A stretch of DNA of 12,896 nt from Lachnospiraceae bacterium (GCA_017652545.1 JAGCAV010000361.1:1-12896), one strand, 5' to 3'; counted from the stretch's first letter, positions 1 to 6,765 are shown. Numbers and translations are program-made. The notes: generated by a model from the sequence alone, not told the origin.

Positions 1-759
1 AAGGTTCTGGTCGCAGAAGACGGCAAGAGCGCTGTCGCTGTCGAAGTCAATGCCGAGACGGACTTTGTCGCGAAGAATGAAAAGTTCCAGGCTTATGTGG
101 CGCAGGTCGCTGAACAGGCTCTTGAGACAAAGGCTGCCGATATCGAAGCTTTCCTGGCTGAGCCGTGGAAGTTCGGTGAGAACGGTGAGAGTGTCAAGGA
201 AGGCCTTGCAGCACAGATCTCCGTCATCGGTGAGAACATGAATATCCGTCGTTTCCAGCAGGTGAAGGAAGAGAACGGCTTTATCTCCGCTTATACCCAT
301 ATGGGCGGCAAGATCGGTGTTCTTGTTGATGTCGAGACTGATGTCGTGAATGACGCCGTGAAGGAAATGGCAAAGAACCTTGCGATGCAGATCGCAGCTC
401 TGAAGCCTCAGTATGTCTCTGATGCTGAGATCTCTGAAGAGTACAAGGCTCATGAGAGAGAGATCCTGGCTGCCCAGATTGCTAATGATCCCAAGATGGC
501 AGGCAAGCCCGAGAAGGTCATTGCCGGTGCCGTTATGGGCCGTCTGGCTAAGGAACTCAAAGAGATCTGCCTGCTTGACCAGGTATATGTAAAAGCTGAA
601 GACGGCAAGCAGCCTGTCAAGGCTTACATCGCCGAAGTGGCCAAGGCTGAAGGCGCCAAGATCAATGTCAAGGGTTTTGTCCGCTATGAGACCGGTGAAG
701 GCATCGAGAAGAAACAGGAAGACTTCGCTGCAGAAGTAGCTGCTCAGATGGGAATGTAA
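1..759 (+). CDS. tsf: Translation elongation factor Ts, 3' part (5' end outside the window)
   Basis: EF-Ts is the cytoplasmic guanine-nucleotide exchange factor that releases GDP from EF-Tu. The frame is open from base 1 and gives 252 residues before TAA. The hallmark VEVNAETDFVAKNEKF lies at about visible residues 14-29; this is the conserved TDFV region that contacts the EF-Tu nucleotide site. The core and coiled-coil region follow, and the C-terminus (KKQEDFAAEVAAQMGM) is typical. Bacterial EF-Ts is commonly near 300 residues, so about 50-60 N-terminal residues, including most of the N-terminal helical domain, are missing to the left. The GTG at 97 is only an internal codon. The family usually sits behind rpsB; that gene would be outside the window. 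Two terminators follow, so tsf is probably the last gene of its operon. Confidence 0.97.
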   Translation, partial: KVLVAEDGKSAVAVEVNAETDFVAKNEKFQAYVAQVAEQALETKAADIEAFLAEPWKFGENGESVKEGLAAQISVIGENMNIRRFQQVKEENGFISAYTHMGGKIGVLVDVETDVVNDAVKEMAKNLAMQIAALKPQYVSDAEISEEYKAHEREILAAQIANDPKMAGKPEKVIAGAVMGRLAKELKEICLLDQVYVKAEDGKQPVKAYIAEVAKAEGAKINVKGFVRYETGEGIEKKQEDFAAEVAAQMGM

Positions 760-795
760 GTACGTCTGCGAAGTTGAATATTATCCAGCAAAAAT

Positions 796-830
796 GGAGG
801 GAACTGTCCGTGTGACGGTTCCTTCTTTTT
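796..830 (+). terminator. Intrinsic terminator after tsf
   Basis: GGAACTGTC (800-808) pairs with GACGGTTCC (814-822) through one G-U pair around a 5-base loop. The stem can be extended outward by several bases, and TTCTTTTT follows. It lies 37 bases after the tsf stop codon and is a standard rho-independent terminator for the tsf operon. Confidence 0.9.
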
Positions 831-912
831 ATGTCCTTCAGGATATCCAGGATCCTGCGAAGAGGAGATGTATACGGAGCTATCTGAGTATCAGCCGAAG
901 GATGATATATGG

Positions 913-943
913 CGGCATTGGGAGTGGTCCTAATGCCGTTTTT
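913..943 (+). terminator. Second intrinsic terminator, 83 bases downstream of the first
   Basis: CGGCATTGGGA (913-923) pairs with TCCTAATGCCG (928-938) over 11 bp with one G-U pair, a GTGG loop and a TTTTT tail (939-943). The tail is on the + strand only. No gene or clear promoter is visible between the two terminators (831-912), so this is either a back-up for the tsf operon or the end of a short unannotated transcript. Confidence 0.8.
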
Positions 944-984
944 GTGGTTACGAAGTGTACATCTGTGGTTTACAAAACGAAATG

Positions 985-1014
985 ATGACAGTAATGGTTG
1001 TAAAGAGCTATAAT
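985..1014 (+). promoter_or_regulatory. Sigma-A type promoter ahead of the small accessory block
   Basis: ATGACA (985-990, five of six matches to TTGACA), an 18-base spacer and a perfect TATAAT (1009-1014). Transcription would begin near 1021. It would serve the possible small ORF at 1025 and the Imm32-like and acetyltransferase genes beyond it. Confidence 0.6.
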
Positions 1015-1024
1015 TAACGGAAGC

Positions 1025-1168
1025 ATGGGATATGAGTTCAAAGATAACGAAGATCTTTTTTTCCCAAAAATGGATCCGGAATATGAATATTCCGATCCGT
1101 ATGGTCAGGGCCATATGATTTCAGCAGGAGAAATGCCTGCTCAGAATCCGGACATGTCCGGTCAGTGA
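1025..1168 (+). CDS. Possible 47-aa small protein of unknown function
   Basis: ATG to TGA gives 47 residues, starting MGYEFKDNEDLFFPKMDPEY and ending AQNPDMSGQ. The peptide is acidic and rich in Asp, Glu, Pro, Tyr and Met. It has no membrane segment or recognisable domain, and I do not recognise a family. The perfect -10 box ends only 10 bases before the ATG, so the message would have a leader of about four bases; a GGAAG directly before the ATG is too close to act as a normal ribosome site. It would therefore be near-leaderless if translated. It could also be the 5' remnant of a decayed gene or chance. The Imm32-like gene starts 33 bases after its stop. Confidence 0.35.
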   Translation: MGYEFKDNEDLFFPKMDPEYEYSDPYGQGHMISAGEMPAQNPDMSGQ

Positions 1169-1201
1169 AAATAATAAACGCGATTTACGGGGTGGATCAT
1201 C

Positions 1202-1408
1202 ATGAAAGTTGAATGGGTCGATGGCTTTGAGATCAGGGCAGTTGCCGGAAACGGCGAAATCGTGATATCTGCAAACAGGGAGGGACTGCTCTCGCTGGCA
1301 AAGCAGCTTACGGCGCTTGCGGACGGAGCGCCGGGAGATCACGTCCACTATGATGAACATAACGCTCTTGAAGAAGGCTCGGCAGAAATGATCATTGAAA
1401 GAGTATAG
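1202..1408 (+). CDS. Imm32-like small protein (orphan immunity-type protein)
   Basis: A 68-residue cytoplasmic protein with a GGGGTGG ribosome site (1189-1195) six bases before the ATG. It has the pattern I associate with the Imm32 family (predicted immunity proteins of polymorphic toxin systems): an N-terminal strand region (GNGEIVISANREGLLSLA, residues 17-34), a helix, then GDHVHYDE (residues 45-52) followed by L-E-E-G-S and a terminal strand (MIIERV). No toxin gene is adjacent, so an immunity role here is not supported by context. Members of this family are often found as orphans. It is probably co-transcribed with the acetyltransferase that starts 31 bases downstream. The family assignment is from remembered patterns and is moderately sure; the ORF itself is well supported. 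Confidence 0.6.
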   Translation: MKVEWVDGFEIRAVAGNGEIVISANREGLLSLAKQLTALADGAPGDHVHYDEHNALEEGSAEMIIERV

Positions 1409-1439
1409 CCGGATCAGAATTCAGGAAGGCGGTCATATC

Positions 1440-1889
1440 ATGAAAATCGAACTGATTGATCTGTCAGCAGATAACATGAAACAATGTTTTGAACTGAAAG
1501 TTGCAGACGATCAAACTCAATATATAGCTTCAAATGAGGATTCCTGGAAAACAGCAAAAGAAAACGGGAAAGTGGCCCGTCCTTTTGCTGTCTGCTGTGA
1601 TGAGAAAATGATCGGCTTTACCATGTTCGCATTTGATGAGGACTATGAAGATCCTGATGACAGATACTGGCTGTGGAGATTCATGATTGATGAAGGTTCA
1701 CAGGGGAAAGGATACGGAACTGTGGCGCTGCAGGTGATCATCCGGTATTTTAAAGATCATGGCGCAAACAATATCCGCCTGTCAACCAAAGAAACCAATA
1801 CAAGGGCATTATCTCTGTATCGCAGGGCTGGTTTTCGTGAAACTGGAGAGATGAATGATGAGGAGATCGTGCTGCAGCTTGATCTGTAA
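1440..1889 (+). CDS. GNAT N-acetyltransferase, BltD/SpeG-like (polyamine-type)
   Basis: 149 residues with the GNAT fold. It would transfer acetyl from acetyl-CoA to an amine. Motif A, RFMIDEGSQGKGYG (residues 80-93), contains the Q-x-x-G-x-G pyrophosphate loop. Motif B, LYRRAGF (126-132), follows N-x-R-A. The opening (IELIDLSADNMKQCFELKV), the W/R-rich strand before motif A and the end resemble Bacillus spermine/spermidine acetyltransferase BltD, so a diamine or polyamine substrate is the best guess, but side-chain specificity cannot be read from sequence. I chose the ATG at 1440 because GGAAGGCGG lies just ahead and MKIELIDLS matches the family start; a TTG at 1395 inside the previous gene would add 15 unrelated residues. 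It sits behind the Imm32-like gene and is followed by a terminator, so it is the last gene of the block. Confidence 0.88.
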   Translation: MKIELIDLSADNMKQCFELKVADDQTQYIASNEDSWKTAKENGKVARPFAVCCDEKMIGFTMFAFDEDYEDPDDRYWLWRFMIDEGSQGKGYGTVALQVIIRYFKDHGANNIRLSTKETNTRALSLYRRAGFRETGEMNDEEIVLQLDL

Positions 1890-1931
1890 AGCCGCGAATG
1901 CAATTCCGGAATGAAAGATAACAAATCATCA

Positions 1932-1971
1932 GTCAAAGGGCCGCGTGTCAGTGCGGTCCTTTTTCTTTTTT
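1932..1971 (+). terminator. Intrinsic terminator after the acetyltransferase
   Basis: AAAGGGCCGC (1935-1944) pairs with GCGGTCCTTT (1953-1962) through one G-U pair around an 8-base loop. A long T-rich run follows, to about 1971. It closes the Imm32-like/acetyltransferase block. Confidence 0.9.
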
Positions 1972-2058
1972 CTACTTTTCCGGCAGTCTTCCGGAGATGC
2001 GTTTTGTTTCGATACGCACATATATATTGTTATAATATTTATCAATAAACACTTTGTG

Positions 2059-2087
2059 TTGACAAAGCATGGATTCAATGTTATTCT
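2059..2087 (+). promoter_or_regulatory. Promoter of the glutamate-cysteine ligase gene
   Basis: A perfect TTGACA (2059-2064), a 17-base spacer and TATTCT (2082-2087, four of six). Transcription would begin near 2094, giving a leader of about 75 bases. A perfect TATAAT at 2031-2036 lies just upstream but lacks a good -35 at the right distance; it could be a second start. The surrounding sequence is strongly A/T-rich. Confidence 0.6.
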
Positions 2088-2167
2088 CCGCTTAACTATA
2101 TAAAACATATAGAACAAGTATGAATTAATTATTCGTCTGCTTCATGCCTGCAAGGAGAGATCAAACC

Positions 2168-3427
2168 ATGCTGCATACAGAAAATGAAACTGTGCGTTCC
2201 CTGCTGATGAAAGGATATATGGGACTGGAGAAGGAGAGTCTGCGTGTCAATGCGCAGGGGTACATGGCACAGACAGATGATCCTTTTCAGGATCACCCGT
2301 ATATTGGCCGTGATTTTTCAGAGAACCAGACGGAGATCAACACCCCTGTGACCGGAAACGCCGAGGAGGCACTTCAGGAGCTTTGCCGGTATGACAGGAT
2401 CATCAGGGAGAAGATCCGGACCCGGGAAGAGCCCGAATATCTCTGGCCGTTTTCAAATCCCGCCTACATCAGGAATGAGGCGGATATTCCCATCGCGAGG
2501 TATTATGGGGAGGAGGCTGTAAAGACCCGCTACCGCGAATACCTGAGCGACCGGTACGGACGCTATAAGATGACGTTTTCCGGAATTCACTTCAATTATT
2601 CATTTGCCGAGGAGCTGCTTCTTGCCGAGTTCGCGCTGCGCAGGGAAAGTGATTTCAGGGCATTCAAGGATCAGTTCTATGTGGGACTGGCAGAGCGCAT
2701 GGATATCATCGGGTGGCTGATGGTGGCTGTGACGGCCGCGAGTCCGCTGCTGGACAGCTCCTTCGTCGCCAAAGGACTGACAGGAGAGACGCTCTTTACC
2801 GGGCTTGCCAGCGTTCGATGCTCGGAACTGGGCTACTGGAATCATTTTTCTCCGATCCTTGACTACAGTTCCCTTGAGGCATACGCCAACAGCATCCTTT
2901 CGTACGTAGACCAGAAGCTGATCGCTTATCCCTCTGAACTGTACTTCCCGATCCGTTTAAAACCGGAAGGAAAATATGACCTCCATCGACTGAAGGAAAA
3001 TGGCGTGAATCATATTGAGCTGCGGATGATCGACCTGAATCCATTTGCCCCGGGCGGAATGGATCTTCGGGATATTCAGTTTGCCCAGCTTCTGACGGTA
3101 TGGGCGGCTTCCCTGCCTGATGTCCGCTTCAGTCCGAGCGATCATGCTGCCGCCATCCAGAACATGAAGAGCGCAGCTCATTACGATCTGAAAACGGTGC
3201 GTGTCGTCCTGCCAGGCGGAGAGAGCATGCAGGCTGTGGATGCGGCAGAAAGGATGATTGAGGAACTTGGCGGTTTCTACCGGGATTTTCCCGACGAGGT
3301 ACAGTCTGTTATCTCATTTCAGAAGGATAAATTCCTGGATGGAGAAAACCGGTACGCATGGAGAGTAAAAAGAGAGTTCGGGGATGATTTTGTCAAAAAG
3401 GGAATTCAACATATGAAAACGCTTTAA
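2168..3427 (+). CDS. gshA: Glutamate-cysteine ligase (gamma-glutamylcysteine synthetase), stand-alone
   Basis: 419 residues. The enzyme joins L-glutamate and L-cysteine using ATP to form gamma-glutamylcysteine in the cytoplasm. Family marks are GLEKESLRV (residues 19-27), DFSENQTEINTP (49-60, the acidic metal/ATP site region), YLWPFSNPAYI (91-101), SGIHFNYSF (138-146) and IELRMIDLNPF (283-293). It resembles the synthetase half of the bifunctional Bacillota GshAB/GshF proteins and enteric GshA, but it ends after the ligase domain: there is no ATP-grasp glutathione synthetase region, and it is shorter than E. coli GshA (about 518). I chose the ATG at 2168 because AAGGAGAGA (2152-2160) sits at good spacing and GLEKES then falls near residue 20 as in relatives; the ATG at 2144 precedes that ribosome site. 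It is a single-gene unit with its own promoter. No gshB is in view, so the end product may be gamma-glutamylcysteine, or gshB lies elsewhere. Confidence 0.92.
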   Translation: MLHTENETVRSLLMKGYMGLEKESLRVNAQGYMAQTDDPFQDHPYIGRDFSENQTEINTPVTGNAEEALQELCRYDRIIREKIRTREEPEYLWPFSNPAYIRNEADIPIARYYGEEAVKTRYREYLSDRYGRYKMTFSGIHFNYSFAEELLLAEFALRRESDFRAFKDQFYVGLAERMDIIGWLMVAVTAASPLLDSSFVAKGLTGETLFTGLASVRCSELGYWNHFSPILDYSSLEAYANSILSYVDQKLIAYPSELYFPIRLKPEGKYDLHRLKENGVNHIELRMIDLNPFAPGGMDLRDIQFAQLLTVWAASLPDVRFSPSDHAAAIQNMKSAAHYDLKTVRVVLPGGESMQAVDAAERMIEELGGFYRDFPDEVQSVISFQKDKFLDGENRYAWRVKREFGDDFVKKGIQHMKTL

Positions 3428-3443
3428 TGACCCCTTTTTTTGT
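3394..3443 (+). terminator. Weak possible terminator at the end of gshA
   Basis: AAAAAGGG (3395-3402) inside the last codons of gshA can pair with CCC(C)TTTTT after the stop codon, leaving a loop of nearly 30 bases. The T run is largely used up in the stem, so termination here would be inefficient or depend on the rest of the T-rich tract. It is the only terminator-like structure between gshA and the sugar operon. Confidence 0.3.
3413..3428 (+). promoter_or_regulatory. cre-like (CcpA) site candidate at the 3' end of gshA
   Basis: TGAAAACGCTTTAA (3414-3427) agrees with the ideal catabolite-response palindrome TGAAAGCGCTTTCA at 12 of 14 positions, including the central CG. It overlaps the last gshA codons and stop and lies about 75 bases upstream of the -35 box of the sugar-uptake operon. 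Carbon catabolite control would suit that operon. The distance is unusual for simple CcpA repression, and part of the match is constrained by coding, so it could be chance. Confidence 0.3.
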
Positions 3444-3500
3444 CTAAAATGTTCGGCTTGGGGAAAGCGAAATTAATTTTTTGTACTTTTCTTCTGCATA

Positions 3501-3529
3501 TTGACACATTAATGGAACGGTGATACATT
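3501..3529 (+). promoter_or_regulatory. Promoter of the sugar-uptake operon (extended -10)
   Basis: A perfect TTGACA (3501-3506), a 17-base spacer, and TACATT (3524-3529) preceded by TGA, which makes an extended -10 element. Transcription would begin near 3536, giving a leader of about 83 bases that contains a stem-loop. Confidence 0.6.
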
Positions 3530-3564
3530 TTTTTTGTGTAATATTATGTGCTGAACAAGTAACC

Positions 3565-3595
3565 TGCCGGATCTCCCGGAAACGGGTGATCGGCA
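3565..3595 (+). promoter_or_regulatory. Leader stem-loop with a GAAA tetraloop, 5' of the binding-protein gene
   Basis: CCCG (3575-3578), GAAA, CGGG (3583-3586) forms a GNRA-capped helix. It continues across a T-T mismatch with GATC/GATC and, after one bulged G (3569 or 3570), with TGCC/GGCA. That is about 12 bp in all. An A-rich stretch and the ribosome site follow. There is no T tail, so it is not a terminator; it may stabilise or regulate the mRNA 5' end. Confidence 0.5.
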
Positions 3596-3618
3596 AAAAA
3601 ACAAAGAAAGGAGTCATT

Positions 3619-4881
3619 ATGAAAGGGAACTGGAAATGGATGGCAGCGGGGTTAGCGGCAGTTATGGCAGGTGTCTTGCTGGCCGGTACGGCGATGGCGG
3701 AAAACACGGATGTTTCCGGAGAAGTACGTTACGCATACTGGGATGACAATCAGACACCGTATATTCAGCAATGTATTGAAGAATTTAACAAGGAATATCC
3801 CAATGTGAAAGTCACTCTGGAACCGAATACCTGGGATGAATACTGGACCAAGCTTGAAGCAGCTGCAACAGGCGGCAGCATCGCGGATGTTTTCTGGATG
3901 AACGGTCCGAACATCACAAAGTACGCAAACGGCGGTATCCTGATGCCGATCGATGATATGATCGAAGAGCTGGGGATCGATGTCGCGAACTATCCGGCCG
4001 GCCTGGTGGCTCTGTACAACATTGGCGGTGCGCAGTACGCGCTTCCGAAGGATTTTGATACCATCGGCATATGGTATAACAAAGCGCTCTTTGATGAGGC
4101 AGGTGTGGAATATCCGACAGATGACTGGACCTGGGAAGACATGGCAGATAAGGCTGCGGCTCTGACAAAGGATGATGGCTCAGTCTTCGGCATCGGCGCC
4201 GGATTTGATACACAGTGCGGAATCTATAACACAATCTTTGCATGCGGCGGCTATGTGATCTCTGAGGACAAGAAGTCCTCCGGTTATGATCTTGAGGAAA
4301 CCCAGGCCGGTGTCCAGTGCTGGATCGATCTTCAGGAAGCAGGCGTGAGCCCGTCGGAAGCTTCCCTGGAAGAGACCACGGCAGACGCGCAGTTCCTCTC
4401 CGGACGTCTTGCAATGTACATGGGCGGTTCCTGGTTCCTCGGCGCAGTGAAGACATCTGATCTGATGGAAAATATCGATGTCGTTGAGCTTCCTTCGATC
4501 GGCGGCAAAAAGGCAACCGTCATTCATGGCCTTGGCAACTGCATTTATGTAGATACCAAATATCCGGATGCAGCGAAGGCATGGGTTTCCTTCCTTGCAG
4601 GCGAGACTGCAAATCTGATCTCCGCAGAGACAGGCGCTGCGATTCCTGCTCTTGCAGGTACGGCACAGGCGTGGGTGGATGCCACACCGGAAATCAATCT
4701 TCAGAGCTTTATCACCTCTTCCGAGGAATACTCCTATCCGTATCCGGCAAGCGCCAACACGGCAGAATGGCAGACCTATGAAGCTGACTGCCTGAAGAGA
4801 GCCTTCAGTCTGGATGTACCTGTTGCAGATGCATGCGCAGAACTGGCAGAAAAGATGAATGCTGTCCTTGCGGCTGAATAA
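3619..4881 (+). CDS. CUT1-family sugar ABC transporter, extracellular substrate-binding protein
   Basis: 420 residues, of the MalE-like binding-protein family (SBP_bac_1 type). It captures a carbohydrate outside the membrane and delivers it to the two permeases encoded next. Residues 1-27 form a signal peptide: KGNWKW, a hydrophobic core, then AMA before Glu28, a good signal peptidase I site. The mature protein begins with the family pattern RYAYWDDNQTPYIQQCIEEF, then YPNVKVTLEPNTWDEYWTKL, DVFWMNG, and an aromatic-rich middle (DIGIWYNKALFDEAG-like pattern; DDWTWEDM). The lipobox cysteine usual in Gram-positive binding proteins is absent: the sequence reads LLAGT (residues 20-24). The ATG at 3619 follows AAAGGAG at ideal spacing; upstream in-frame codons lie in the leader. 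Substrate cannot be read directly; the GH109-like enzyme at the end of the operon suggests an amino-sugar glycoside. Confidence 0.92.
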   Translation: MKGNWKWMAAGLAAVMAGVLLAGTAMAENTDVSGEVRYAYWDDNQTPYIQQCIEEFNKEYPNVKVTLEPNTWDEYWTKLEAAATGGSIADVFWMNGPNITKYANGGILMPIDDMIEELGIDVANYPAGLVALYNIGGAQYALPKDFDTIGIWYNKALFDEAGVEYPTDDWTWEDMADKAAALTKDDGSVFGIGAGFDTQCGIYNTIFACGGYVISEDKKSSGYDLEETQAGVQCWIDLQEAGVSPSEASLEETTADAQFLSGRLAMYMGGSWFLGAVKTSDLMENIDVVELPSIGGKKATVIHGLGNCIYVDTKYPDAAKAWVSFLAGETANLISAETGAAIPALAGTAQAWVDATPEINLQSFITSSEEYSYPYPASANTAEWQTYEADCLKRAFSLDVPVADACAELAEKMNAVLAAE

Positions 4882-4905
4882 TTGAACTGCGGCAAGCTAT
4901 TTTAT

Positions 4906-4937
4906 TAAGGAAACACTGAGTAATCAGTGTTTCCTTA
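4906..4937 (+). promoter_or_regulatory. Perfect 14-bp stem-loop between binding-protein and permease genes
   Basis: TAAGGAAACACTGA (4906-4919) and TCAGTGTTTCCTTA (4924-4937) are perfect inverted copies around a GTAA loop. No T run follows. It begins 25 bases after the binding-protein stop. In comparable operons such structures protect the 3' end of the binding-protein mRNA and lower permease expression; that role is inferred here. Confidence 0.75.
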
Positions 4938-4968
4938 TGTATTTCCATCGTGCAGGGAGTTGATTCTC

Positions 4969-5868
4969 ATGAAGAAGCGGATGAGCCGAAGAAAAAGAAG
5001 CCATATCCTGTATGGATATCTCATGATCGCCCCGCTGACTGTCGGGCTTGGGGTATTTTATTTCTACCCCTTTTTCAAAGTGTTTTACGACAGTTTTCAT
5101 GTGGTAGGTGCATTTAACAAGACATCATGGGCAGGCCTGTCAAACTATGTAACCATGTTCAAAGATCCGGTGATGTGGTCTACACTCTGGAACACATTGA
5201 GATATGTCATTGTGATCGTCCCGTTTACCCTGGCCTTTTCAATCCTTATTGCCGCATTGTTGAATACAAACATAAGGGGACGATCCGTTTTCAGAGTCAT
5301 CTATTTTATACCGGCGATCACCATGAGTACCGCGATCTCGATGATCTGGCGCTGGATCTTCAACAGTGATTTCGGAATTCTCAATTTTGTGCTCTCAAAG
5401 TTCGGTATTCCGACGATCCAGTGGCTGAGCAATCCGAAAACAGCCTGGATCACGATCTGTATCGTTGCGGTGTGGATGAACGTCGGATATGAAATGATTA
5501 TCCTTCTTGCGGGGATGCAGGGAATCTCACGGACCTATTATGAATCCGCTTCGCTGGACGGGGCCGGAAGATTCCAGCAATTCCGAAAGATCACGCTGCC
5601 GCTGCTGACGCCGACGATATTCTTTGTCCTGATCACGACCATGATCTCGACATTCCAGATCTTCGACGTCATCTACATGATGATCAATTCAAAGAGTCTG
5701 GCGAAAGAAGCTTCGCAAAGTATTGTTCTTTATTTCTACCGAAATGCCTTTGAATATTCAAAGAAAGGCTATGCCTCGGCGATCGCGATCTTTCTGTTCC
5801 TGATCATCATGCTCATCACCGTTTTTCAGATGAAGATGCAGAACAAGTGGGTCAATTACGATCAGTGA
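4969..5868 (+). CDS. CUT1-family sugar ABC transporter permease, MalF/UgpA type
   Basis: 299 residues, an inner-membrane protein that forms half of the translocation channel. After a basic N-terminus (KKRMSRRKR) there are six likely membrane helices, at about residues 14-35, 76-98, 109-131, 161-182, 214-238 and 268-288. The EAA coupling loop is visible at 191-212 (YESASLDGAGRFQQFRKITL-P), where the ATPase docks. The ATG at 4969 has AGGGAG nine bases ahead; an in-frame GTG at 4927 lies inside the intergenic stem-loop and is rejected. It is followed after 13 bases by the second permease. No ATPase gene is in the operon; a shared MsmK/MalK-type ATPase encoded elsewhere is usual for CUT1 systems in Bacillota. 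Confidence 0.93.
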   Translation: MKKRMSRRKRSHILYGYLMIAPLTVGLGVFYFYPFFKVFYDSFHVVGAFNKTSWAGLSNYVTMFKDPVMWSTLWNTLRYVIVIVPFTLAFSILIAALLNTNIRGRSVFRVIYFIPAITMSTAISMIWRWIFNSDFGILNFVLSKFGIPTIQWLSNPKTAWITICIVAVWMNVGYEMIILLAGMQGISRTYYESASLDGAGRFQQFRKITLPLLTPTIFFVLITTMISTFQIFDVIYMMINSKSLAKEASQSIVLYFYRNAFEYSKKGYASAIAIFLFLIIMLITVFQMKMQNKWVNYDQ

Positions 5869-5881
5869 CAGAGGGATTATT

Positions 5882-6715
5882 ATGAACAAAGCAAAAAAGA
5901 AAAACAAAGGCCATATTGCCGTATATATCGTCCTTTTGTCCGGGGTGCTGATCACACTTCTGCCGTTTTTCTGGATGCTGCTCACATCGCTGAAGACGCA
6001 GTCTGAAGCGATACGTGTGCCTCCGGTGATCTTCCCGGCACAACCTGTTTTTTCAAATTATACAGATGTATTCAGGGACGTGCCGTTTGCCAGGATGTAT
6101 CTCAATACGATCATTTCGTCAGCTGTAACGGTCACGGCACAGCTCCTGCTGTGTTCCATGGCGGCTTATGCGTTTGCAAAACTGGAATTTCCCGGAAGGG
6201 AGATCATCTTTGTGACGCTGCTGGCAGTGCTGATGGTGCCTTCTTCGTTCTTTATCCTTCCCCAGTATCTGGTCATCCAGAAGATGAAGCTCCTGAATAC
6301 GATCCCGGCACTGTTTATTCCCAACCTGTTCAGTGCGTTCGGGACCTTTCTGCTGCGGCAGTTTTTCATGTCGCTGCCTTCTGATCTGGAGGACGCGGCA
6401 GCTCTGGATGGCTGTACGCCCCTTACGACCTACTGGCGGATCATGCTTCCGCTTGCAAAGCCGGGGCTGGTATCTCTCGGAATCCTGACTCTTCGGTTTG
6501 CCTGGAATGACCTCATGTGGCCGTTGATCGTCAACACTTCGCAGGATAAGATGACATTGACAGCCGGTCTTGCATACATGCAGGGACAATACCAGACGAA
6601 TTTTCCTGAAATGATGGCAGGCGCCATGATGGCGATCGTACCGCTTCTGATCCTGTTCGCCATTTTCCAGCGGCAGTTCATAGAAGGCATTGCGCTGACC
6701 GGCATCAAAGGATAA
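5882..6715 (+). CDS. CUT1-family sugar ABC transporter permease, MalG/UgpE type
   Basis: 277 residues, the partner permease of the preceding protein. It has a Lys-rich N-terminus (NKAKKKNKG), a first helix at about 12-35 and the family-typical SLKTQSEAIRVPPVIFP segment after it. Further helices lie at about 74-97, 107-130, 140-162, 195-217 and 244-265. The EAA loop is at 169-191 (LEDAAALDGCTPLTTYWRIM-LP). The C-terminus FIEGIALTGIKG is typical of MalG-type permeases. AGAGGGA lies just before the ATG. The gene is translationally close to the first permease (13 bases between them) and is followed after 50 bases by the GH109-like gene. Confidence 0.94.
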   Translation: MNKAKKKNKGHIAVYIVLLSGVLITLLPFFWMLLTSLKTQSEAIRVPPVIFPAQPVFSNYTDVFRDVPFARMYLNTIISSAVTVTAQLLLCSMAAYAFAKLEFPGREIIFVTLLAVLMVPSSFFILPQYLVIQKMKLLNTIPALFIPNLFSAFGTFLLRQFFMSLPSDLEDAAALDGCTPLTTYWRIMLPLAKPGLVSLGILTLRFAWNDLMWPLIVNTSQDKMTLTAGLAYMQGQYQTNFPEMMAGAMMAIVPLLILFAIFQRQFIEGIALTGIKG

Positions 6716-6765
6716 AATATGTCTGGTAAAACAGGGCAGCATATAAACAGAGCAGGGAGAAAGTT

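Noticed and set aside
794..985. Plus-strand frame beginning in the tsf terminator
   Set aside because: Its start lies at the base of the terminator hairpin and the frame runs through the second terminator; there is no ribosome site.
668..1114. Minus-strand frame of 148 codons in the tsf downstream gap
   Set aside because: It overlaps the tsf 3' end and runs backwards through two + strand terminators; composition is not protein-like and no ribosome site is seen.
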